From NCBI GenBank assembly GCA_013339895.1, contig JABACO010000022.1:3574057-3638056 (forward strand): a DNA stretch of 64,000 bases, given 5' to 3'. The translations under genes and the position numbers were made by a program. Source of the stretch: Ephydatia muelleri. Its lineage: Eukaryota; Porifera; Demospongiae; Spongillida; Spongillidae. Shown here in pieces: positions 21,295-33,271 of the stretch. How positions within the stretch are numbered: the first letter of the stretch is position 1; every line of letters starts with the position of its first letter. Below the pieces are notes generated by a model, which made no database searches, was not told the origin of the DNA, and saw nothing but the letters and a program-made list of their open reading frames with translations.

Positions 21295-22020
21295 AAAATA
21301 TGGTCGAAAATGGATTTTATTTTATAACATAAAATTTAAATCGATATTAACGCTATCGGGTTCCTATTTGTAACACGACATACCACACCATTACTATATG
21401 TGAAAATCCATTTTGGTGTCTTACACATGCGGGGTACCGACGTTACAAGGTCCGATACCCCGTAGGGTTCAAGACGGCCACATCTTCAGGTAGGAGTGTC
21501 CAAATCGGTTCAAAATAGGTACCCATGTAGAAGGGTCCTACCGCTATTGATTTGTTCTGTTCGTCTAATTTTTGCTTTATCCGTTATGGAGATACAAGTG
21601 TGCAAAGTAATTGCATATTTCCCGGGCGTTACGCGCCATTAACGTATTACGACTGGCTTCGTAATACGTTAATATGGCGCGTAACGCCCGAGAAATATGC
21701 AATTACTTTGCACACTTGTATCTCCATAACGGATAAAGCAAAAATTAACGAACAGAACAAATCAATAGCGGTAGGACCCTTCTACATGGGCACCTATTTT
21801 GAACCGATTTGGACACTCCTACCTGAAGATGTGGCCGTCTTGAACCCTACGGGGTATCGGACCTTGTAACGTCGGTACCCCGCATGTGTAAGACACCAAA
21901 ATGGATTTTCACATATAGTAATGGTGTGGTATGTCGTGTTACAAATAGGAACCCGATAGCGTTAATATTTCGGAAGATATATCGATTTAAAATCCACAAG
22001 ACCCATTTTCGTATAGAACG
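21295..22020. mobile_element. Long palindromic foldback element (unit B)
   Basis: Two arms of about 315 bp, 21338-21650 and 21661-21992, are nearly exact reverse complements around a 10 bp spacer (GACTGGCTTC). The right end carries CCCATTTTCGTATAGAACG, matching the outer end of the unit A array. The open frame at about 21552-21869 crosses the palindrome and has no known motif. Confidence 0.88.
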
Positions 22021-23101
22021 TTTCTATACCGCGATGGACTGATGAACTTCTCTTTTTTTAATTAAACCGTGATGATGACGGATGGAGGGTAAGAGCTTTT
22101 ATATCCTGACCTATTTTGTTTGTGTAGTAACCGTGTTCTATAATTTTATTTATATAAGGCCATCAGAGGTCGATCCTATATTACAAGGACAAGCACTCCA
22201 GGGCAAGTAATATGCGACCTTCCGACCGCATACTCGCGTACGTAAGCATTATCGCATGAAAATATAACGCTACGTATTACATGGTTCTGGCAACAAAGTC
22301 GCGAAGTTCTTCCGTTGCTAAGCACCAATCAGACTGTTGCTTAATCGTGACGTCGCGGTGTCATTATGAGCCCAATCTCACTGCTTTACCTTCCTGCATC
22401 CTAGTGATAAAATAACAGGTGTGCGGGGAGCTGCCATTGCAATCGCACACAGCACCACGCCCAGCTGCCTCCATCAGTTGCTATGCATGACGGGAGTGAT
22501 GTCACATTCTGATTGGTGCATCAGATTTTAGAAGCATTTCCATGCGACTGGCTCATAGGTGTTCAATTCTGTAGAGGCAGCTAGCAGACATGATCTCTAC
22601 CAAACAACAAAAGCCTTATTCTCTTGTAGTGAGCTTGCTACGAACTCGACTTACCCTTTGTGCTGCTATCATGTGTATTTAGCAGGTCATCACAACATCA
22701 CCAACCTGTTCATGAACATGACCTTGTCCTTGTTGCTGTCAAGGGTAAGGTACCCTTAGTCTAACTCAAGTCAGATCACTTCTGCTACAGTCTTGTTGCA
22801 TATGGTTTGTGCATACATTTAGCGTTGTTTTGTGTATGTTTGAATAGTAGTTACCTGGAGTTTAGTGTTATTTGAATAGTAGTTACCTGCATGGAGTTTA
22901 GTGTTATTTGAAACACATTTCTTGATTGCAAGATATTATTGATATGACTTGAAAATAATAAGTTTATATTAATTGCAGATGGCACAATGCGTAGGAGGAT
23001 GCAACCCATGGAGAATGACACACGACGTGTTAGCAAACTAAGAGCAACTAGTTGTTACCATCAGCTTAGCTGTGCAGAGCAGAAACACGCAATACCACGA
23101 A

Positions 23102-26100
23102 TCACACAGGTCTACTGGCGGCCACACCTTTGACTGCAGGATGGAGCGGGTACTGGGTGCTGAAGTATTTGTTGTAGTCCACTCGGAGGAGCAGCTGTGC
23201 CAGGTGAGGGGAGGGGCCATGGCTGCCACCTGCTGACAATATCTTGAACAACAGGGAAGACTGGAGCTTGAAGCTCTGCATGTAGAATGGCAGCAACAAA
23301 GGGGTTAAAAAATCCCAAAGGATTGGCATGATATTGTACTAGTATCTGCACTTGTGTACATGTATATGTGGATAGGATATATTTCCTGCAGTACTAACAG
23401 TACAATACCATCAAACAGCCTTTTTATTATTATTATTTTTAAATGTAAGCTGCATTAGCCAGAGCTTCCCTCAATAAAAAATCTAGCATGTGCGCATGTA
23501 TTAAAAAGACTCTTTACAATTCCCACAACTCTTACAACCAACACACGTAAGCAGCAGCAGGACATGTAAAATTTATTGCAGCAATATAAATTGAATGCGA
23601 TTGCTTCAATTCCCGAGCTGCCCAGCTTGCAAGATCAATCTAAGCATTTTCACAGCAGTACGGTGCATCGCATCCAACCTCTACTCAATCATTCTCTCTT
23701 TCATTGTAACCTTCATTTAGTGCCTTGCACACTAAGACCTGCCACTGACCTTGCCTATCTTCTCAATCTGCACCCTGCACTCAGGAGGCGTCAGATTGGG
23801 TAAGTGAAGCTGAAGGAGATGGCTCAATGCATTGCACTCCTCCAAGATCTGCTTCAGCACCTTGGAAACCTGTATCGAACATACACGTGCATGCATCAGT
23901 GGAGGTCAGCGAAGGTGGAACTTCCCATGCTGCTCGCATGCTGCTCGCCCAAAACGGATCAGATACAATGCGAGAGCTAGATCTAGTTATAAAGAGATAA
24001 ATGGGATCGTTTCCGCGAAAAGGGACCTAACGCATACATTATAAAATTTCCAAAGAAATGTAATACTTGCATTGAAATGTATGGCTAATTAAAAATTCAG
24101 AGCCTTACAACTCTATGACAGTTACTCTGATTCTCAATGCGTAAGAAGCAATCTGTAAAGGACATTTCAGACTTTTGAAATCTTGAAAAAACATGCGTTA
24201 GATCCCTTTTTGCGGAATAGTATTTACACACCACCACTCATCACATTATGCCCCTCTCTTGTATTTGGGCCGCCCATTCCCCCTGTTTCCCTCCCTGTCC
24301 CCCCACCCCCTGGGGGGGGGGGGGGGGGGGGAGGGCTGTTGAAGGGGGTGGGGCTTACTGCATTATTTGCTAGGAGCAGCTGTGCCTGCAGTGTTGCTAT
24401 GAACTTGTCATGAGCCATTCTAATGTGCTCAAAGTCATGTGTGGAGCTGATCTTCGACAGGAGAGCTGCAAACTGAGCTTCTAACACATCTACCTAAGTG
24501 CAAAGGAAAAGGCATGTTAATCAACCACTGTTGTGACATACATTAAAGAATAGCAGACAACACACTGTAGTAGAAAACAAGAGTTGTTTTGTTTTGTGCA
24601 TGCTCATGTACAGCCACACATAATGACATACAGGGTGGGCATAATGACATACAGGGTAATTTATGATACGTTGTGCATGGGTTGTCTAATGCGCACTGAA
24701 CTGAGTCCATCACGTGTGTGAGGGTCAATGCAATAGCAGCATGCATAGTAGTTTGCATTTGCGTTGTACACAAAAAAAGTTGCTTGACAAATAGAAGGGC
24801 TATTGTTGTTACTGAAGTGATTTCATTTGTCTGCAAGGACTTGAAGCAATGAAAAATTTATTTTATTTCTCCAAAGATCTGCAAGCACCACTTCAACATT
24901 TTCTATTACCCACTTCAAAGAGAGCTCAGATGCAATAGAAGATTAGTGGCATGCATGGCATGTACATGTATATGCAGACGGTTCAGCTATCCTCGATGTC
25001 ATGTAATGTGCCAATGCTAATCTGTACCATCATGCCATCAATGCAAACTGATGCAAGCAATTCACCAGTATAACGCACCAACCAGCACTCAAAATGATTT
25101 AAATACTACACTACATGTACTAATAGGGCAACAAAAGACTTTTTACCAAACTGCATGTTAACTCCAAGCCGTTTTGAAATGGAATATATACGGGATTGTT
25201 TCCGCGAAAAGGGAGCTAACACATACATTATAAAATTTCCAATACGCGCAATAGAAATGTAACGCTTGTGTTGAAATATATGGCTAATTAAAAACCTTAC
25301 AATACCATGACAGATATTCTGATTCTCAATGCGTAAGAAGCAATGTGCAGAGGACATTTCTGACTTCTACGAATATTTAAAAAAAATTTTTGAACTCTTT
25401 GAAAAAACATGCGTTAGGTCCCTTTTTATGGAAACGATCCCAATTACAATTATAATACTTTAAGTGGCAATAAACTAAAATTGCACTTGCACTGCACCTA
25501 TTATGTACACATTAGGTGGGTCATACACCGACACACTTTGGAATGCTCATTGTGGTTTTAATTTCCTTTACAAATGCAAGGTCCCCAGACCATACAACAT
25601 TCCAGAGGTGGTGCAGACCTGCACGTAGTACTGGAGATTGTCCACCAGGAAACCCATGTGGCTCCTCAGCTGCCACACCTGGGCCAGTTCCCTGGAGCGC
25701 CTCTTGTGTTGCATGAGGAGTGCCCAGCTCTGGTGGAGGGCCATCTGGGTGCGACGAATGGACAGCAGGAACTTGAACAGTGAGTTGTACCTGTGCAAGG
25801 TCATAAGACAATATGCCATTTGAAAGTTTTACATCATATACTATACACTGGAGAGTAGATATACAATCAGATGATAGGTATACCTTAGGAGAATCATGAA
25901 GCTGTTTGATGGCACAAAAACAATTTAACAAAAAGGCAGGAAAGATGCATAATTTATTAATAATAAAACAAAATAAATTTAAGTCGTATGTTTTCACTTC
26001 TTCGTTTTATGCACTCAGGGAAATCAGCGGACATGTAATGGATTTTCAGCGCAACCCGTGGCTCACTTTTCCAGCACAGGGGGTGTAAAGAGGAGATGGT

Positions 26101-29100
26101 GGGGCCAGCTGACAGTGTAACACAGTCCAAGCCGCTCCCACGGATTGTCAGCGTCCCCTGTGGGTGTGGCAGCCACAGGGGCAGCCAGAGGAGTCATGGT
26201 CAGTGTAAACTGCTTAGCTATGTCGTCGCTCTCGATCGCCACCTAATTTGTGAGCAAACAAAAGAAAATGCACTGAAAGCGCTTGCATTTGCACTGCGCA
26301 AAATATTTGACACGTATACATTAAATGTGTATGCATGTGCAAATGTGTGCATGTACAGTGTATGTGCAATGTGTGTGCATGCTTGTCAGAAACTCCTGTT
26401 TGAGGATTGCATAGTATTAGCTCATCCATCTCAGGGAGCATGTACAATGGGTGTGCTTTATATAGACCGGTACACATGTACATGTACATGTGTGGACCTT
26501 TGAGTGCACTATACAATATAAGTATACATGTATGGGGTGTCTCATAGCACTGAAGTGAGTCTATTAATAGTTATTGACCTGCACTACGTAGGCAGAATAT
26601 CATAGCTCAAGCTAATTAAGGTTAAGTGTCATAGCTAATAAAAATGTAACCAACCAATTCCCTCTAAAAATGAAGTTCCAATAATAATAGTCTCATGGGT
26701 AGAAGTATACTGTGATTACTGAGTTACCCACTTGGAGTGTGCTTATGTGATAAATCAAGTTCTCTCATCTTAATTTTATGTTTTGATGTTATAAACCAAA
26801 CTCAGTTAACAATTTGAAAGTTGTGGTAAGAAACCACAACTTTATTTGGTAATGACAATCATTTGGAAGTATAACATACTTGATTTCAGTATATTGAAAC
26901 TAATGATCAATAATATTATATCCCATCCATTAGTTGAGAAACTCAACATACAGGCTCCAGACTGGAGTTATCCATTCATGGCAGTTGCTGAAATCGTGAG
27001 ACACGTGCAGCCATGAATGTGCAGTGTACCAGTGTATGCTCGAAGCATGTGTGTCACATGCTTATGTGCATACCCTTGTGCATGCAAACTGTATACCCTT
27101 GTGCACGCAAACTGCATACCCTTGTGCATGCAAACTGCACACCCTTGTGCATGCAAACTGCATACCCTTGTGCACGCAAACTGCACACCCTTGTGCGCGC
27201 AAACTGCACACCCTTGTGCACGCAAACTGCACACCCTTGTGCATTCAAACTACATACCCACGAATGCTCATTGGTCAGCCCATATCCCCTGCAACCCACA
27301 TCTGCACACACACATGTACACAGACACGTTCTTGACCTTGATCATGGCTTGCTTGAAGCAGGTGTTCACATCTATGGTGGAGACATGGAATAGCAGCACT
27401 TTCTAGACATACACACTGTTGTCCAATGGAAAAATGTTACATTTGGAGCAGAGTCCTGGGAGTCCAAATGACAAAATTTATAGACGAAGTACATCCCAGG
27501 TGCACATATGTTACAGAACTATTATTTAGCCGTCGCATTATACAAAGCAAGGAAGAATGCGAACAGTAGCCTTGTGTGTGAGAGGGGAGAGAGAGAGAGC
27601 AGGGTCGAGTCACCCATCATCCATGACCCACTCCTAAGCTGCTGCTAATTCACCACACATTACATGTGGGACTTGACACACACAACACGCTCATTATGTA
27701 CTCATTCACATTCAATACCAGTTCAATACACACACAAAGCTACCACCCAAAAATCTGTTAACCAACTCTACCATTGGCAGGGATCTGGGGTGCAACAGGC
27801 AGAGGTGCAAAGTGTGGTGACAGCACCTCCTACTGATAGTGTGTGTATTCCTGTACAATGTGAGGTGACCTCTTAGAGTGGGCCCAACATCAGGTGACCT
27901 CTTAGAGTGGCCCAGCATGGGGTGACTTCTTAAGAATGGGCCCAAATGAGGTGACCTCTTAGAGTGGGCCCAACATGAGTGACCTCTTAGGGGCATGGGG
28001 TGACCTCTTAGAGTGGGACAGCGTGAGGTGAGGCCCAACATGAGGTGACCTCTTAGAGTGAGGTCGTGTGTCCAACATGAGTGGCTGTATACTTGCCTTT
28101 TGATGCTCACTCATGAGTCATTGCATACATAATTGTTGGCCTCACACATGCAAGCACATGTGTGCATACCCCCAATATATGCATATACACAGACAGCACA
28201 CACACACACCACATACACACACACACATACACACACACATACACACACATGCATACACACAGACACAGACACACACACAAACACACACATAAACACACAC
28301 ACACACACACACACACACATTCATACCATGTTCAGTGATTTGCTGTTGGGATGCCTTCATGAATGGACTACTGAGGTCGATGAAGGATTGGTACAACTCC
28401 CCTCTTCCAAGCAGAAAGAAACTCTTGACTGTCTAAAGGAAGGCAACTGGGTCCATTTTACGTACATGGAATATCCCTCCTCTCCCCCTAACCATATCCC
28501 TCCTCCCTCCTCTCCCCTAACCATATCCCTCCTCCCCCTCCTCCCCCTAACCATATCCCTCCTCCCCTCTCCCCTAACCATATCCCTCCTCCCTCTCCTC
28601 CCCTAACCATATCCCTCCTCCCCCCTCTCCCCTAATCATATCCCTCCTTCCTCCTCCCCCTAACCATATCCCTCCTCCCTCCTCTCCCCCTAACCATATC
28701 CCTCCTCCCCCTCCTCTCCCTAACCATATCCCTCCTCCCTCCTCTCCCCCTAACCATATCCCTCCTCTCCTCCCCTAACCATATCCCTCCTCCCTCCTCT
28801 CCCCCAACCATATCCCTCCTCCCTCCTCCCCCCTCTCCCCCTACTTCCTCTTCAACGGTTCTTATACCCATCTGGGGAATGCATTCTAACAACAATTGCA
28901 ATGAAACTTTTACTCGCCTATGCAGCAAATGGGTTGCAGTAGTTTAATTGCTCAACATTCCTCATCTAAGCCTGTGCTTGATCTACCTGCCCAGCTAGTC
29001 ATCCATGTTCCCTAATCAGCCAACCATTCCCCTTCTAACTAATTAAGTAATAAATGACTTCTAGCAACATGCCCTCATTGGGTACCTGGAGGTGGTCCAA

Positions 29101-30435
29101 CAGGTGACACTCCTCCACAACAAGTTTCCACAGGTGCTGAAAATTAGTAAGAGCAAAAGGAATCAGTTAGTAAAGAGAATAGGTTAATGAGGAAGGAGAA
29201 AGGAGAAGAGATTAAGGAAAGGGGAGGAAGAAGAGGGTTTCGTAGGACAAAGCTCTGTGCCATACCACATGAAACGCATGCCCTTTAATGCACTGCATCA
29301 AAATACATATTTCAAATGTTATTGCATTCAGGTGCAGCACAAGCCACATTAGGCATGAAGATTGCCTTCACAAATCACTACCTGCTACTTCAAGCGTGCT
29401 GTTCATGAAGTGTAGTTGAGGAGGAAAGCTCACATTGTTTCAATATCTGTAGTTGGACCTTACCAACATATGTACCTGATTGCCAAATCCTTAAAATAGG
29501 GTCTGGGGAAGAGGCTATGCAGGTTGCCTGGGCGACACAGCCAAACTACACGCGTGTAACGCTTGAGTGCCATGTACATGTATACACACCGGTGAGAAGT
29601 GAGGAGTGCACTTGGTATACAAGCATATGCACATTGAGTGGATTCACCCACCCACCATTGTCTGGGTCAGATTAGGTGTCTTACCTGACCTACTGAGTCC
29701 CTGATATGCTCCACAACTGTTTCCAATTCTCTTAGCTGGAACAACGGCTTTTGCTGGAGTTCTTGAAAGAGAGCACCAAACTTGTACTGGTCAGCTTTGA
29801 GATCTGCAGCTTGTTGAGCAATTCATTTGTAAAGATAAAATCTTGAATAAGAAAAATTTATATACGAGATGTAGATCAAGAACATGTATTGCATTGAGAC
29901 CATTACTTGCATAAATTATCTATTAATTAAAAAGACTATTTTAAGGGCAATGAATCGTTAGAAAATGGAATTGAGTTTCAGAAGACACACAGTATGCTCA
30001 CAGTAGTGTACATGAACACACACACAGTATCCTCTTGTGTACACTTTATAGATTTCATAACTAGTATAGCAGGTACTGTAGTTTGCACTCTGTATGAAAA
30101 GGGCCAACTATATACAATACAAAGAAAGTAGAAGATACTAACCATTGTACCTGATACATTTAAATACAACAGGAGTGCAATAGTCCCAACAGATGGCATT
30201 CGCCAAGGGCTTCTTACATATAAGCATAGAAGAGATCAGCTTCGATGCACCATACAAACAGACTAACTGATTCAAGAGCCCAGTTGCTAATAGGCTATGA
30301 AGTTGAAACACATTTTCTTTCCAAAAGGATTAGTGACAAAATGGCACTTAATACATAATCATCTGGTTAACAGCTGTGCCCTTCTTTACCTGAAACATTT
30401 GATAAATAGACAATAGCTTTACATAACTCGATTAG

Positions 30436-30515
<80 letters not shown>

Positions 30516-32074
30516 ACACACACACACACATGATAACCTCATTGAGAAAGTGCATGCAGTTTCAACCAAGCAACACTAACACCTTGTACAGTGACCCAGA
30601 ATGAATACAGTCTGTCTACATGTACATACTTAACCATTAACACCCAAACACTTTGGGTTTTGCAACACAAATGACCCCCCCCCCCCCCCCCCCCCCCCGT
30701 CCCCCATGGGCATGGGACATCTACTGTACACCAGACACAGCTGCGAAAGAGTGACGTATGTACACTAGAACCCTTGAAATGAGGACACCTTAATAATCAA
30801 GACACTTGCGGTGAGTCCCGAAGGTGACCTTAATGTTGGTTAAATTTAAATGGATATTTGCTAACCCCAGCGATACACACATTACATTCAATGACCAATT
30901 TGAAGGAACATACTAGCTTGTGACAGTGGCGTTACTACATTACATTCAATGACCAATTTGAAGGAACATACTAGCTTGTGACAGTGGCATTACTACATTA
31001 CATTCAATGACCAATTTGAAGGAACATACTAGCTTGTGACAGTGGCGTTACTACATTACGTTCAATGACCAATTTGAAGGAACATACTAGCTTGTGACAG
31101 TGGCATTACTACATTACATTCAATGACCAATTTGAAGGAACATACTAGCTTGTGACAGTGGCATTACTACATTACATTCAATGACCAATTTGAAGGAACA
31201 TACTAGCTTGTGACAGTGGCATTACTACATTACGTTCAATGACCAATTTGAAGGAACATACTAGCTTGTGACAGTGGCATTACTACATTACATTCAATGA
31301 CCAATTTGAAGGAACATACTAGCTTGTGACAGTGGCATTACTACATTACATTCAATGACCAATTTGAAGGAACATACTAGCTTGTGACAGTGGCGTTACT
31401 ACATTACGTTCAATGACCAATTTGAAGGAACATACTAGCTTGTGACAGTGGCATTACTACATTACATTCAATGACTAATTTGAAGGAACATACTAGCTTG
31501 TGACAGTGGCATTACTACGTATTACGTTCAATGACCAATTTGAAGGAACATACTAGCTTGTGACAGTGGCGTTACTACATTACATTCAATGACCAATTTG
31601 AAGGAACATACTAGCTTGTGACAGTGGCATTACTACATTACATTCAATGACCAATTTGAAGGAACATACTAGCTTGTGACAGTGGCGTTACTACGTATTA
31701 CATTCAATGACCAATTTGAAGGAACATACTAGCTTGTGACAGTGGCATTACTACGTATTACATTCAATGACCAATTTGAAGGAACATACTAGCTTGTGAC
31801 AGTGGCGTTACTACATTACGTTCAATGACCAATTTGAAGGAACATACTAGCTTGTGACAGTGGCATTACTACATTACGTTCATTTGAAGGGACATACTAG
31901 CTTGTGACAGTGGCGTTACTACCGAGAGTTGTTGGTGGACCAGCTCCTGCGACCTCTTGTGAAATATCTGGATAGCTTCTCCAGTGAACAGCACCTGAAG
32001 ACAAGTGGGAAGGGGTGTGGCTATCCACACGTGACCACACCACCCAAAGCACCACACACACACACAAACATACA

Positions 32075-32136
<62 letters not shown>

Positions 32137-32158
32137 TGCACGCACACACACACACACA

Positions 32159-32199
<41 letters not shown>

Positions 32200-33098
32200 T
32201 GTCTGCCACTCTGACTGGTATATACGAAGGCAGAAGTGCTGGTGCTATCCTGAACTGGTGGGTGTCGTCTTGTACCTTTGCTGAGCCCGGCTGGTCAGGT
32301 TGGCCCCTCTCGATGAAGAATTCTTTTCCTTGATCAAGAAGCACTCCGTGAACCATGAAGGCAGAGAGCTGTTTGTACAGCACCCCATGGCAAATCCACA
32401 GTATCCTGCAAGTGGTGTGTTGTGTGGAAGTGTGTGATGTGATGTGTGGAGGTGTGATGTGTGGAGGTGTGTGTGATGTGTGGAGGTGTGTGATGTGTGG
32501 AGATGTGTGATGTGTGGAGGTATGATGTGTGGAGGTGTGTGATGTGTGGAGGTGTGTGATGTGTGGAGGTGTGTGTGATGTGTGGAGGTATGATGTGTGG
32601 AGGTGTGTGATGTGTGGAGGTGTGTGATGTGTGGAGGTGTGTCATGTGATGTGTAGAGGATGGTGTGGAGGGGTGATAATTAATGTGTGATGTGTGGAGG
32701 TGTGGTGTGGCGTGCAATGTGTAGAGGATGGTGTGGAGGGGTGATAATTAATGTGTGATGTGTGGAGGTGTGGTGTGGCGTGCAATGTGTAGAGGATGGT
32801 GTGGAGGGGTGATAATTAATGTGTGATGTCACATACGCACACAAGCAATACTGTACTTGTTCACATTGTAAGCACAAAAAAGGGTCAGAAATTGATGCAA
32901 ATATGGGTTTGAAGATGGTTAATAATTGAAGCATAATAAATACGCAAGAGGGTTTAGAAATGGACTTGCTTTGTATAGGTACTTTGAAGGATGGGGAAGC
33001 CACTGGAACACTGCTCATGGAGGTGAGTGAGTATCTGGCAGCCATGAAGCTGAATGGGATCAATGAAGGATGAGGCAGTATGGTGTGTGTGAGTGTGA

Positions 33099-33172
<74 letters not shown>

Positions 33173-33181
33173 GTGTGTGCA

Positions 33182-33222
<41 letters not shown>

Positions 33223-33233
33223 GTGTACGTGTA

Positions 33234-33271
<38 letters not shown>

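Larger units (their letters stand above)
20040..24000. repeat. Tandem duplication unit B
   Basis: Second unit, contiguous with the intact TUBGCP4 gene and therefore probably the source of unit A. Edges are approximate. Confidence 0.85.

Noticed and set aside
27371..27402. Upstream acceptor at 27403 for the TUBGCP4 exon
   Set aside because: It breaks the phase with the previous exon; the CATAG acceptor at 27372 gives ITEHDVNTCFKQ, matching the family.
30884..31920. Possible CRISPR-like array (58-bp repeats)
   Set aside because: Units are contiguous with no unique spacers, in an animal intron; a minisatellite.
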